Shown: positions 1 to 8,338, numbered from the stretch's first letter. The stretch: DNA of 64,000 nucleotides from Ruegeria lacuscaerulensis (GCF_013033355.1 NZ_WQDY01000003.1:310001-374000); one strand, 5' to 3'. Translations and numbers: made by a program. Notes: a model not told the origin generated them from the sequence alone.

Positions 1-2
1 AA

Positions 3-323
3 GAGGGCGTGCAATACGACGTGGTCATATGTGACCCGCCCGCCTTCGCGCCCTCGAAACAGGCGCTGGACGCGGGGCTGCGCGCCTATGAGCGCATCGC
101 GCGTCTGGCCGCGCCGCTGGCCAAACCGGGCGGTTATCTTGGCCTGTGTTCCTGTTCTCACGCCGCCGATCTGGGCCGTTTCCGTGACGCCTCATCGCGA
201 GGGATCGGCCGAAGCGGGCGGCAGGCGCAACTGATCCACACGGGCTTTGCGGGGCCGGATCACCCGCAACTGCCGCAACTGGCCGAAAGCGGATACCTCA
301 AAGCCGTGTTCTACCGGGTGTGA
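3..323 (+). CDS. Class I SAM-dependent rRNA methyltransferase (RlmI-like), C-terminal part
   Basis: This gene is cut by the left window edge, so only the last ~106 residues are seen. They carry the catalytic-loop motif CDPPAFAPSK near the start and the late Rossmann strand with GGYLGLCSCSH. Both are typical of the 23S rRNA cytosine-C5 methyltransferases of the RlmI/RlmK type, which methylate a ribosomal cytosine with S-adenosylmethionine. The C-terminus ends in the family-like stretch SGYLKAVFYRV. The stop codon overlaps the GTG start of the next gene, so the two are probably translationally coupled. The exact rRNA target cannot be told from this fragment. Confidence 0.8.
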   Translation, partial: EGVQYDVVICDPPAFAPSKQALDAGLRAYERIARLAAPLAKPGGYLGLCSCSHAADLGRFRDASSRGIGRSGRQAQLIHTGFAGPDHPQLPQLAESGYLKAVFYRV

Positions 324-862
324 GGGCGGTTCTGGATACCTGCGTCATCTATCCCACGGTGATGCGAGCGATGCTGTTGGGCGCGGCAAAGATGGGTCAT
401 TTCGAACCCATATGGTCCGCGCGCATCCTCGAAGAATGGGCCCGTGCTGCACGAAAGCTGGGCTCCACGGGTGAGTCACAGGCCCGCGCCGAAATTGCCC
501 TGACTCAATCTCAATGGCCCAAAGCAGAGCGTGAAGCACAACCAGGTCTTGAGCAGCGCCTCTGGCTGCCCGATGCCGCTGATGTTCACGTACTGGCCAT
601 CGCCATAGCGTCGTCGTCAGATGTAATTGTCACTATGAACGCGAAAGACTTCCCCCGAAACATCCTGTCGGAAGAAGGGTTGGATCGCCAAGATCCCGAT
701 AACCTGCTGCACGGCTTTTGGCGCATCGATCCGGAAGGCATATCTGAGATGGCCGACCGTGTTCTCGCAGAAGCCAACCGCCTCTCAGGCGATCAATGGA
801 CCCTGCGTGCGCTGATGAAAAAAGCTCGTCTGCCACGCCTGGGCAAAGCCCTCACCACTTAA
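320..862 (+). CDS. PIN domain protein (putative RNase)
   Basis: The protein has 180 residues and starts with GTG in a 4-base overlap with the methyltransferase stop. The PIN fold is suggested by the N-terminal VLDTCVIYP (Asp6), Glu38/39, the DAADVH segment (Asp85, Asp88) and the strand DVIVTMNAKDFP (Asp101, Asp110). These acidic residues would bind the metal of a PIN ribonuclease. Many PIN proteins are toxins of VapBC-type modules, but no small antitoxin gene lies beside this one. It could be a solitary RNA-processing enzyme or a toxin whose antitoxin is elsewhere. The C-terminal ~60 residues are helical and basic. Confidence 0.75.
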   Translation: MRAVLDTCVIYPTVMRAMLLGAAKMGHFEPIWSARILEEWARAARKLGSTGESQARAEIALTQSQWPKAEREAQPGLEQRLWLPDAADVHVLAIAIASSSDVIVTMNAKDFPRNILSEEGLDRQDPDNLLHGFWRIDPEGISEMADRVLAEANRLSGDQWTLRALMKKARLPRLGKALTT

Positions 863-874
863 ATCCGATCCGCC

Positions 875-924
875 CTTCATCTGGCTAAAAATACCTCGGG
901 GTGTGTGAGGGGCTGGCCCCTCAC
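875..924 (-). repeat. Terminator-like repeat element, copy 1
   Basis: Read on the minus strand, this is a GC hairpin (arms GTGAGGGG and CCCCTCAC, 905-924), a short spacer with a second C-run, GAGGTATTTTT, and then GCCAGATGAAG. It is one of six copies in the window (others near 9.2, 9.35, 50.3, 59.1 and 61.2 kb). It lies just downstream of the minus-strand M48 gene and between two convergent genes, so transcription termination is the likely role. Confidence 0.75.
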
Positions 925-933
925 GGCCGCAAC

Positions 934-1623
934 CTATCCACCCGCCTTCCAACGCTGTTCAAGCGCCTCCAACGCCGCAATCCGCTCATCCGTTTTGGGA
1001 TGGCTCATTAACCAAGCTGGCGTAACTCCCGCCCTCTGCTCGGTCAGCTTTTCGAGCTTGTGAAACAGAGATTTCTGCGGCCCAATCCCAATCCCGGCCT
1101 TGGTCAGCAGCGCGGCGGCATATTCATCCGCATCATACTCATCCCCGCGCGACAGGCGCGAGGCCAGCAGATGCGCCAGCATATTCGCGATCCACGCCCC
1201 AATGAACGGAATGAACCGGTTCAACACCATGATCAGCGCCGTCCGCAGCGCGTTCTGACCGGAAAAATCAATCATCCGCCGCCGCGCATGACCCAGCGCC
1301 ACGTGACCAAGCTCATGCGCGATCACGCTGGCCATTTCCTCGGCCGAGACGTCGCCATCGCGGAACTTGCGATAAAACCCCCGCGTGATGAAAATCCGCC
1401 CGTCCGGCGCGGCCAACCCATTTACAGGGTCGATTTCGTAGATGTAGACCGGAACCCGCTCGATCTCGAGCGCTGCCGCCAAACGATCGGTCATGCGTTT
1501 CAGCGCAGGGTCCGCCAACTCGGTCGACTTCGCGTCTAATTCGCGATGGGTACGCCACACGGAAATCCGGTACATAACGACGGCATAGGCGATGGCCAAC
1601 AGGATTGGGGTCAGGCGCAGCAT
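934..1623 (-). CDS. M48 family zinc metalloprotease
   Basis: The 229-residue protein has one N-terminal hydrophobic segment (residues ~2-20) that could be a membrane anchor or uncleaved signal. It then carries the zinc motif HELGH (103-107) in VIAHELGHVALGH, and a downstream glutamate in the segment RGDEYDADEYAAAL that would be the third ligand. This is the M48 (Ste24/HtpX/BepA-like) gluzincin pattern, in a short form lacking the multiple membrane spans of HtpX and the TPR region of BepA. It probably degrades or checks envelope proteins. It is transcribed alone, towards the PIN gene, with a terminator-like repeat between them. Confidence 0.85.
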   Translation of the reverse strand: MLRLTPILLAIAYAVVMYRISVWRTHRELDAKSTELADPALKRMTDRLAAALEIERVPVYIYEIDPVNGLAAPDGRIFITRGFYRKFRDGDVSAEEMASVIAHELGHVALGHARRRMIDFSGQNALRTALIMVLNRFIPFIGAWIANMLAHLLASRLSRGDEYDADEYAAALLTKAGIGIGPQKSLFHKLEKLTEQRAGVTPAWLMSHPKTDERIAALEALEQRWKAGG

Positions 1624-1731
1624 AGATCAGATATGGGGCTGCGCAGAGGCCGAAGCAACAGGAAAATGACGCTGCGCAACAGCCTGTGAGGGCGCGTTGA
1701 CCGGTCGCGAGAGGCGTGTTTAACCTGCGCC

Positions 1732-2196
1732 ATGACACAAATCCAGACATGCTGTTCCTGCGGTCAGACCAAAGTGACCGTCACCGCCGCGCCCCGTGTT
1801 CGTTTTCGCTGCCATTGCACGAAATGCCAGTCCGTTTATCAGGCGCCCTACGCGGATGCCTTGCTGCTGCGCCGGGGGCAGGCGCGTCCTGCTGATCCGT
1901 CAACCATCAAATGGATTCACACCAAAAGCCCTTCGCCCCTGTCCCGCGGTCTGTGCAAATCCTGTGGCGATCCGATGTTGGCTTATCTGTTCGGTGCGCT
2001 CTCGGTGGTTCCGGCCCGCACGGCGCAGCAGATAGAACTACCACCGGTTGATTGTGACATCTATTACGGCACACGGGTCGAGGATCAGTTGGACGACGTC
2101 CCGAAATACTCGGGCGCGCTGTCAACCTATCTGGGTCTGACTTTACCTCTGACCCGAGTGCTGGCATTGCCGGGCCGGGAGCCAACAAGCAGTTAA
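1732..2196 (+). CDS. GFA (Mss4-like) family protein
   Basis: The protein has 154 residues. Cysteine clusters CSCG (~8-11), CHCTKC (~27-32) and CKSCG (~80-84) are spaced as in the GFA/Mss4-like zinc fold (family PF04828). The family is named after the glutathione-dependent formaldehyde-activating enzyme, but most members have no proven activity. The C-terminal half, with DVPKYSGALSTYLG, is less typical. The start ATG lies ~108 bases from the divergent M48 gene. The function is unknown beyond the fold. Confidence 0.75.
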   Translation: MTQIQTCCSCGQTKVTVTAAPRVRFRCHCTKCQSVYQAPYADALLLRRGQARPADPSTIKWIHTKSPSPLSRGLCKSCGDPMLAYLFGALSVVPARTAQQIELPPVDCDIYYGTRVEDQLDDVPKYSGALSTYLGLTLPLTRVLALPGREPTSS

Positions 2197-2204
2197 GAGC
2201 CGGT

Positions 2205-3389
2205 TCAGCGCGTCAGTTCGCGCATTCCTTGCTCTAGCCCGGCCAGAGTCATCGGCACCATGCGGTCCTCGAAAATCTCGCGGATCATGCTGATGGAATG
2301 GGTGTAGTCCCAATATTTCTCGGGCACCGGGTTGATCCACAGGTTGGAGGCCCACTGATCGCGTGCGCGCTGCAGCCAGACTTGCCCGGCCTCTTGGTTC
2401 CAATGCTCATTGGCACCGCCAGGATAGGCGATCTCATAGGGGCTCATCGAGGCGTCGCCCACGAAAATACATTTGTAATCCGGGCCATAGGTGCGAAGCA
2501 CTTCATGGGTGGGGGTCTGCTGATCCCAGCGTCGGGCATTGTCGCGCCAGACGCCTTCGTACAGGCAGTTGTGGAAATAGTAATATTCCAGATGCTTGAA
2601 CTCGGTCCGCGCGGCCGAGAACAGCTCTTCGACAACCTTGATATGCGGGTCCATTGATCCGCCCACGTCCAGAAACAGCAGCACCTTGACCGCGTTGTGT
2701 CGTTCGGGCCGGGTTTTGACATCCAGATAGCCGTGTTCAGCGGTGGCGCGGATGGTGCCGTCCAGGTCCAGCTCATCCGCCGCACCCTCGCGCGCCCAGC
2801 GGCGCAGGCGTTTCAGGGCGACCTTGATGTTGCGGGTGCCCAGTTCAACTGTGTCATCTAAGTTCTTGAATTCACGCTTATCCCAGACCTTGACCGCGCG
2901 CTGGTGGCGGCTTTCCTTCTGGCCGATGCGCACGCCCTCCGGGTTATAGCCATACGCTCCGAACGGAGACGTTCCGGCGGTGCCGATCCACTTGTTGCCA
3001 CCCTGATGGCGGCCTTCCTGATCCTTGAGACGCTCTTGCAGCGTCTCCATCAGTTTCTCGAACCCGCCCATGGCCTCGATCTCGGCCTTTTCTTCTTCGG
3101 ACAGGTGTTTTTCGGCCATCTTGGCCAGCCACTCGGCGGGGATGTCCACGGCCTCGATCACCTGATCAAAGCTGATCTCTTCCAAACCTTTGAAGCTGGC
3201 GGCGAAAGCTTGGTCGAACTTATCGATATTACGTTCGTCCTTCACCATCGAGACGCGGGCGAGGTAATAAAACGCCTCGACATCATAGGTGGCCAGACCC
3301 TTTTTCATGCCTTCCAGAAAGGTCAGGTATTCGCGCAGGGATACTGGAATACGGGCTTTGCGAAGGTTTTCAAAGAAGGGCAGGAACAT
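2205..3389 (-). CDS. VWA domain protein, CoxE-like partner of a MoxR ATPase
   Basis: This is a 394-residue cytosolic protein of the CoxE/VWA type. Residues ~1-130 are helical, and the VWA domain begins at VLLFLDVGGSMDPH (241-250). The metal-site motif DxSxS is altered here to DVGGS, so the first serine of the MIDAS is missing; the later acidic residue in VGDASMS is kept. CoxE-like proteins work with MoxR AAA+ ATPases to mature or assemble enzymes. Such an ATPase is encoded upstream on the same strand (5474-6319), separated by three genes, so one transcription unit is likely. No carbon monoxide dehydrogenase genes are seen, so its client is unknown. Confidence 0.8.
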   Translation of the reverse strand: MFLPFFENLRKARIPVSLREYLTFLEGMKKGLATYDVEAFYYLARVSMVKDERNIDKFDQAFAASFKGLEEISFDQVIEAVDIPAEWLAKMAEKHLSEEEKAEIEAMGGFEKLMETLQERLKDQEGRHQGGNKWIGTAGTSPFGAYGYNPEGVRIGQKESRHQRAVKVWDKREFKNLDDTVELGTRNIKVALKRLRRWAREGAADELDLDGTIRATAEHGYLDVKTRPERHNAVKVLLFLDVGGSMDPHIKVVEELFSAARTEFKHLEYYYFHNCLYEGVWRDNARRWDQQTPTHEVLRTYGPDYKCIFVGDASMSPYEIAYPGGANEHWNQEAGQVWLQRARDQWASNLWINPVPEKYWDYTHSISMIREIFEDRMVPMTLAGLEQGMRELTR

Positions 3390-3391
3390 GG

Positions 3392-3562
3392 CTACGAAAT
3401 CAGTCTGACGATGATCAATGACAGGATAAGGCCCACGAGCGAAAAAGCGATACCGTAGCCCGCGGCGTATTGCGCTATGTCGGCACCACTGCCGTTACGC
3501 TTGCGCGCGGCCATCGCTCCGAGGATCGCCCCCAGTAATGCCATTCCCAGAACTACGACCAT
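3392..3562 (-). CDS. Small membrane protein (56 aa)
   Basis: This short frame has a tight fit between its neighbours: 3 bases after the DUF2927 gene stop and 2 bases before the VWA gene start. It encodes 56 residues with two hydrophobic segments (about 2-18 and 37-54) joined by a basic and polar loop starting ARKRNGSGAD. The gene spacing and clear hairpin topology make it a real gene. The role is unknown. It could be a membrane anchor or regulator for the MoxR/VWA pair, but that is inference from position only. Confidence 0.65.
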   Translation of the reverse strand: MVVVLGMALLGAILGAMAARKRNGSGADIAQYAAGYGIAFSLVGLILSLIIVRLIS

Positions 3563-3565
3563 GCG

Positions 3566-4930
3566 TTAACCGCCTCTGTTATTCGCGGGCGCCTCTGCAA
3601 CGTCCTGCATCAGCGACCGGACCACCGTTTCCGAGCCAAACCCGTAGCGTGCCCACCCCAGACTGTCCAGCCTGACGGAACGTGCTTCGGTTGCGCGTCC
3701 TGCCTGATTTAGAGCCTCAGATTTCAGCAGCAATAGTGTTGCCAACTGCGAGGCGTTTTCAGCGCGCGTCATAACGTCGATGGCTTTGTCCAATTCGGGC
3801 AGGAATTGCGGTCCGCTACCTTGTGCCAATGCATAAGTTCCAAGTTGAGTCGTGATATACGCCTGATGAATCTCTGTGTTTGGTGTCGCGCGCAGGTATT
3901 GCAGGGCGGTGTCATAGTCGCGCAAGGCTTTTTGCGGATTGTCGAACTGCTCCATCCGACCCATCAGAAAATAGGGATAGGCACGACGGTGGTCGGTCCA
4001 TCCTTGTTCCGCTCCTATCCGGGCGGCGCGACTGGCCGAGCGTAGTCTGGCATCAACACTGCGGTTGGGGTTGAGGGAACTCTGGATGGCTCGGATCCAG
4101 TCTCGCGTGGTCTGGGTCGTTGGTTGCGCCGGCACGTTTTCACCGCGCGGGTTCAGACGTTTGAGCACGTCAGGTATGACGGCCTCGACCTCTTCGCGGG
4201 TCATGCCGCTGCGCAACTCAGGCGCATAGGCCGCGCGCAGGACCAGCATGTCGAACCCAGTTAGAACGGTGTGTATGTTGTCGTCGTTAAAGATCGAATC
4301 CGGTAGATGATACAGGTCGTTCAAAGGGCCTAAAGCCTGCGCAAGCTCTTCGTGCAGGCAGTCGCGTTTTTCCTGTGGGCTCGCGTCAAATGGGATAAAA
4401 ATGCCCAGTCTTTCCCGGTTACGCAGGCGGAGCCAACTGCTTTTCTGTTTCCGCCGATCCCGGCGGTATTCCTCAAAGTCCGAAGAATTGGGCACCACGA
4501 AACAGGCTGCCTGGGGCAGGATGCTTTGGATTTGTTCCTGGCTGACGGCTTCGATGGTGATATTGGCGGGGCCGTCCTGGATTTGCCGGATATCGATCCT
4601 GGCTTCACGCTGCAAACGGGTCAGAAGGCGTCGGAGATCGCGTTGCATTGAAGGGGTGACCTGACCCGTAAGGCGCACGGTTACTGGTTCTTCAAACCGG
4701 GTGAATACAGGCAGCGCAGTGCCACTTTCCAACGCGAAGTGAAGCGACACGAAATCCTGCGCGATATTCACGTTGGATCGCGTGGGCGGGGTAGGGCGCG
4801 CGGTCGCGAATGACTTGGCCGGCGGCAGGATGTCTTCGGTTGGTTTGACGCGCGTCGGCGGTTCGGGTGGGGTGACCGTGGTGCAGCCTGCAAGGGCCAA
4901 TCCGAACACCATCGCACCAAGCCTGATCAT
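3566..4930 (-). CDS. DUF2927 domain lipoprotein
   Basis: The 454-residue protein starts with a lipoprotein signal peptide (MIRLGAMVFGLALAGCTT, Cys16 as the lipidated residue). It is followed by a proline-rich linker and a domain of ~180 residues with DCLHEELAQALGPLNDL, which resembles the DUF2927 family. DUF2927 proteins look like degenerate metallopeptidases; the motif here is HEELAQ. The C-terminal third is helical with TPR-like pairs (ALRDYDTALQYLRA). It overlaps the upstream acetyltransferase stop by 4 bases, which argues for co-translation. The protein would sit in the periplasm on a membrane; its substrate is unknown. Confidence 0.75.
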   Translation of the reverse strand: MIRLGAMVFGLALAGCTTVTPPEPPTRVKPTEDILPPAKSFATARPTPPTRSNVNIAQDFVSLHFALESGTALPVFTRFEEPVTVRLTGQVTPSMQRDLRRLLTRLQREARIDIRQIQDGPANITIEAVSQEQIQSILPQAACFVVPNSSDFEEYRRDRRKQKSSWLRLRNRERLGIFIPFDASPQEKRDCLHEELAQALGPLNDLYHLPDSIFNDDNIHTVLTGFDMLVLRAAYAPELRSGMTREEVEAVIPDVLKRLNPRGENVPAQPTTQTTRDWIRAIQSSLNPNRSVDARLRSASRAARIGAEQGWTDHRRAYPYFLMGRMEQFDNPQKALRDYDTALQYLRATPNTEIHQAYITTQLGTYALAQGSGPQFLPELDKAIDVMTRAENASQLATLLLLKSEALNQAGRATEARSVRLDSLGWARYGFGSETVVRSLMQDVAEAPANNRGG

Positions 4931-5376
4931 GGGCGTTGATACCGGATGAAGGGCGTTTGCTTGCCGATACGGTCATAGAGCTTGCGCGCGGTGTGGTTGA
5001 ATTCCTGCGTCAGCCAATAGACCGAGGGCGCGCCTTGACGGTCAGCTTCGTCATATACAGCCTGAATCAACGCACGGCCGACGCCGGTACCGCGTGATGC
5101 CGGGGTTGCGAACAGGTCTTGCAGGTAACAGACAGACTCTTCCTTCCACGCATGACGGTGGAACAGGTAGTGCGTCAGCCCGACCAACTGTCCGGCGCTT
5201 TCGGCGACAAAGCAGGAAAAATCGTTCGGGTCATCACCCAAAAGGCGGGCAAAAGTGGTGTCATAGGTGCCGTCGGGAACGGTCGTTTCATAGAACGCCA
5301 GATAATCACGCCATAGTTCGGCCCATTGGGCGCGATCATCGGGCCGCAAGGCGCGGATCGTAAGGGTGTCAGACAC
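4927..5376 (-). CDS. GNAT family N-acetyltransferase
   Basis: This 149-residue GNAT protein has the acetyl-CoA loop SRGTGVGRALI (about 95-105) and the usual late strand with the N-terminal helix of motif B (FNHTARKLYDRIG). It transfers an acyl group from acyl-CoA to an amine, but the acceptor cannot be predicted. The start follows the MoxR gene by 97 bases that hold two hairpins, and its stop overlaps the DUF2927 lipoprotein start, so it belongs to the same minus-strand unit. Confidence 0.85.
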   Translation of the reverse strand: MSDTLTIRALRPDDRAQWAELWRDYLAFYETTVPDGTYDTTFARLLGDDPNDFSCFVAESAGQLVGLTHYLFHRHAWKEESVCYLQDLFATPASRGTGVGRALIQAVYDEADRQGAPSVYWLTQEFNHTARKLYDRIGKQTPFIRYQRP

Positions 5377-5411
5377 TCAGCTTGTCCCATCTGCTCGGAT
5401 GCCCGGTCTTC

Positions 5412-5457
5412 GGGCTGTCGTTAACCAATGCTGACAGCCCGCTTGCCGTATGGCAAG
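5412..5457. other. Two inverted repeats between moxR and the GNAT gene
   Basis: Arms GGGCTGTC (5412-5419) and GACAGCCC (5433-5440) form one hairpin. CTTGCC (5442-5447) and GGCAAG (5452-5457) form a second directly beside it. There is no T-run, so this is not a standard terminator. It may lower read-through from moxR or protect mRNA ends. Confidence 0.5.
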
Positions 5458-5473
5458 GCCGATCACCCCATGA

Positions 5474-6319
5474 TCAGCGTTTGCTGCGTGCCATAAAAGC
5501 CAGACGTTCGAACAAGTGCACATCCTGTTCGTTTTTAAGCAGCGCGCCGTGAAGCTTGGGTAGGGCATTTGCCCCGTCGCGTTTCAGATCCTCGGCGGTC
5601 AGATCCTCGGCCAGAAGCAGTTTCAACCAGTCCAGTACTTCCGAGGTCGAGGGCTTTTTCTTCAGCCCCTGCGTGTCGCGGATTTCATAGAACTGCGTTA
5701 GTGCGGTGGTCAGCAGCGCGTCCTTGATGCCGGGGTGATGAACCTCGACGATGCGGCGCATCGTGGTCTCATCGGGGAAACGGATATAGTGAAAGAAACA
5801 CCGGCGCAGGAAGGCGTCGGGCAGTTCCTTTTCGTTGTTCGAGGTGATGATCACGATAGGCCGGTTCTTGGCTTTGATCGTCTCACCAGTTTCGTAGACG
5901 TGGAACTCCATCTTATCGAGTTCTTGCAGCAGGTCGTTTGGAAATTCGATATCGGCCTTGTCGATCTCATCAATCAGCAGCACGATCTTTTCGTCGGCAT
6001 CGAACGCCTGCCACAGCTTGCCTTTGCGGATATAATTTGACACGTCATGCACGCGCTCATCGCCCAACTGGCTGTCACGCAAGCGGCTGACGGCGTCATA
6101 TTCGTACAGGCCCTGCTGCGCGCGGGTGGTGGATTTCACGTTCCACTCGATCATCTTCAGACCCAGCGCACCAGCCACCTGTTTGGCCAGTTCGGTTTTG
6201 CCGGTGCCGGGTTCGCCCTTGACCAGTAGCGGACGCTCCAGTGTGACCGCGGCATTCACCGCGATGGTCAAATCATCAGTGGCAACATATTCGGCTGTGC
6301 CTTGAAAACGTGCGGTCAT
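5474..6319 (-). CDS. MoxR family AAA+ ATPase
   Basis: The 281-residue ATPase has Walker A GEPGTGKT (35-42), Walker B VLLIDEID (about 113-120), a sensor-1 region ITSNNEKELPDAFLRR, and a C-terminal lid. This is the MoxR/CoxD type. These ATPases act as chaperones with VWA-domain partners, usually encoded next door, to insert cofactors or activate enzymes. Here the VWA partner (2205-3389) is three genes downstream. It is the first gene of the probable five-gene unit; a promoter should lie in the ~370-base gap upstream. Confidence 0.9.
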   Translation of the reverse strand: MTARFQGTAEYVATDDLTIAVNAAVTLERPLLVKGEPGTGKTELAKQVAGALGLKMIEWNVKSTTRAQQGLYEYDAVSRLRDSQLGDERVHDVSNYIRKGKLWQAFDADEKIVLLIDEIDKADIEFPNDLLQELDKMEFHVYETGETIKAKNRPIVIITSNNEKELPDAFLRRCFFHYIRFPDETTMRRIVEVHHPGIKDALLTTALTQFYEIRDTQGLKKKPSTSEVLDWLKLLLAEDLTAEDLKRDGANALPKLHGALLKNEQDVHLFERLAFMARSKR

Positions 6320-6691
6320 GGGGTCCTCATCCTGTATCGCGCGGCTTGTGGTGTTTGGGTTACAGAGCAGTGAGGATTTTTACAACCCGCGTCGCTGCGT
6401 GCCGTCGCGCCAAATTGGTCAGCGAGTCCAATGCCTTTGGTTGATTCGAGCGTTAACAGACCCTGCGGCATTTTGGGGGATGCCTTGAAAAGGCCCGCCA
6501 ATTTTCACAGAAAAACAAGGTTTTGTTGTTTGATGTCTCATATTTAGACTGTTTATGATCACACTTGTTCGGCGCTACGTTTGCATAGTGACAATCCCCG
6601 CGCCGTCAGATAAACGCTCCGCAGAAGGGAATGCCTCATGTCTGGTGAAGAGAGTGCACTCGGCGTTGAAGGCCACACCGAGGGAGCAAAA
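6320..6691. other. Gene-free region between moxR and dksA (divergent)
   Basis: This 372-base gap separates two divergent genes and should hold both promoters. The part from about 6480 to 6600 is AT-rich with A- and T-runs, as expected for the dksA promoter. I see no convincing gene, although an in-frame upstream ATG of dksA lies at 6638. No clear operator repeat was found. Confidence 0.5.
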
Positions 6692-7114
6692 ATGAAGCAG
6701 GAAGTATTTCTGCCCGAAGATTATCGTCCAGCCGAAGACGAGCCATTTATGAACGACAGGCAGCTTGAGTATTTTCGTCGCAAGCTGTTGGACTGGAAGA
6801 CCGAACTTTTGGCAGGCAGCCGCGACACGATCGAAGGTTTGCAGGACAACACCCGTAACATCCCCGACGTTGCCGACCGCGCAAGCGAGGAAACCGACCG
6901 AGCGTTGGAACTGCGCACGCGCGACCGTCAGCGCAAACTGGTGGCTAAAATCGACTCGGCCCTGCGCCGGATCGATGAGGGTGAGTATGGTTACTGCGAA
7001 AAAACAGGCGACCCGATCTCGCTGAAGCGTCTGGATGCGCGCCCGATCGCAACCATGACGCTCGAGGCGCAGGAACGGCATGAGCGTCGCGAAAAGGTCC
7101 ACCGCGACGATTGA
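6692..7114 (+). CDS. dksA: RNA polymerase-binding transcription factor DksA (single-cysteine type)
   Basis: DksA binds the secondary channel of RNA polymerase and, with ppGpp, tunes rRNA and amino-acid promoters. The 140-residue form has the coiled coil with the tip motif DVADRA (equivalent to DxxDRA), then the zinc-finger region GYCEKTGDPISLKRL. Only the first of the four usual finger cysteines remains. As I recall, one-cysteine DksA proteins are known from Rhodobacter relatives and are functional. I chose the ATG at 6692, preceded by AGGGAG; an alternative ATG at 6638 also has a GA-rich ribosome-binding site and would add 18 residues. A hairpin terminator follows. Confidence 0.88.
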   Translation: MKQEVFLPEDYRPAEDEPFMNDRQLEYFRRKLLDWKTELLAGSRDTIEGLQDNTRNIPDVADRASEETDRALELRTRDRQRKLVAKIDSALRRIDEGEYGYCEKTGDPISLKRLDARPIATMTLEAQERHERREKVHRDD

Positions 7115-7140
7115 TCGTCCTGAAATGTCAAGAATTCAAA

Positions 7141-7168
7141 CGCCGGGGCCTGTTGCTCCGGCGTTTTT
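7141..7168 (+). terminator. Intrinsic terminator of dksA
   Basis: The stem arms CGCCGGGGC (7141-7149) and GCTCCGGCG (7155-7163) pair over 9 bp with one G-U, closing a 5-base loop. A run of five T follows at once. It ends only 16 bases before the next start codon. Confidence 0.85.
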
Positions 7169-7184
7169 GCGTTAAGGCAATGCT

Positions 7185-8336
7185 ATGAAGATCAATGGTT
7201 TGAAGTTTTGCGTGGTTGGCGGCGGCATCGGTGGACTTGCTGCGGCGTTGGCCATGCGCCAGCGCGGTGCGCAGGTGACGGTGCTAGAGCAGGCCCCAGC
7301 ACTGACCGAGGTCGGAGCGGGCCTTCAGATCAGCGCCAACGGGATGTCCGTTCTGCGCGCCTTGGGGGTTGCGGGGGATCCGCCTGAAGCCGCGCAACTC
7401 TCGCACGGAACTATTTTGCGTGACTATCGCAAGGGTCGGGTTATCAGTCGCATCCCAGCCCCTGCGGCGGGTCCGACATTCTACTATCACCGCGCCGATT
7501 TGCTGGAGCTGTTGCGACGGGCGTCCGAGGATGCAGGTGTCGACATACGCCTTGGCGCGCGAGTGCAGACGGTTCGCAAACACCCGTCCGAGGTCGAGAT
7601 CGTGCTGGATGATGAAAAGCGCCTCCGCGTCGAATGTGCCATTGCCGCAGATGGCGGACGCAGCACCCTTCGCCCGATCCTGAACGGCCCCGAGGCCCCA
7701 GCCTTCACCCACCAGATCGCCTGGCGCGCGACGGTGCCTTGGGAGGATAGGGTCGAGAAGTCGCAAGCCTCACTGACAATGGGGCCGGGGCGGCACGTCG
7801 TCACCTATCCGCTGCGCGACCAACGCCTGATGAACGTCGTAGCAATTGAAGAACGCTCGGACTGGCAGCAGGAAGGCTGGCGTGTAAAGGGCGATCCAAA
7901 TGACTTGCGCGCTAGGTTTGCCGATTTTGGAGGGCCGGTGAGAGACATTCTGACAAAGGTCGAAGAAACGCATCTGTGGGCACTGTTCCTGCGTCCGGTG
8001 GCCGAGAGATGGCAGAACGGACGCTTGGCCCTGTTGGGCGATGCGGCCCATCCGACGTTACCCTTCATGGCGCAAGGAGCGTGTCTGGCGCTTGAGGATA
8101 CCTGGGTTCTCGCACGCTCTTTCGACAGCCAATCGGGCGTAAGGCAAGCCCTTGTAGCCTACGAATCCGCGCGCCAATGCCGCGCGCAGCACGTGGTAGC
8201 TGCGGCATCCGCAAATGCACGCAATTTTCACTTGCGCGGTCCGATGCGTTTGGCCGCGCAAGCAGTTCTGGCGGCGATAGGTCCGCGCCTGACGCAGAAA
8301 TACGACTGGATCTACAACTACGACCCAACCGTTTGA
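7185..8336 (+). CDS. FAD-dependent monooxygenase (salicylate hydroxylase-like)
   Basis: This 383-residue flavoprotein has the dinucleotide-binding motif VGGGIGGLAAA (11-21), the acidic end of the second strand (TVLEQA), the DG motif (AADGGRSTLRP, ~150) and the FAD ribityl motif LLGDAAHPTLPFMAQGA (~283-299). This is the layout of class A aromatic hydroxylases such as salicylate or 3-hydroxybenzoate hydroxylases, which use NAD(P)H and O2. No aromatic ring-cleavage genes lie nearby, so the substrate is open. It stands alone between the dksA terminator and convergent xthA; the stop codons lie 3 bases apart. Confidence 0.85.
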   Translation: MKINGLKFCVVGGGIGGLAAALAMRQRGAQVTVLEQAPALTEVGAGLQISANGMSVLRALGVAGDPPEAAQLSHGTILRDYRKGRVISRIPAPAAGPTFYYHRADLLELLRRASEDAGVDIRLGARVQTVRKHPSEVEIVLDDEKRLRVECAIAADGGRSTLRPILNGPEAPAFTHQIAWRATVPWEDRVEKSQASLTMGPGRHVVTYPLRDQRLMNVVAIEERSDWQQEGWRVKGDPNDLRARFADFGGPVRDILTKVEETHLWALFLRPVAERWQNGRLALLGDAAHPTLPFMAQGACLALEDTWVLARSFDSQSGVRQALVAYESARQCRAQHVVAAASANARNFHLRGPMRLAAQAVLAAIGPRLTQKYDWIYNYDPTV

Positions 8337-8338
8337 TC

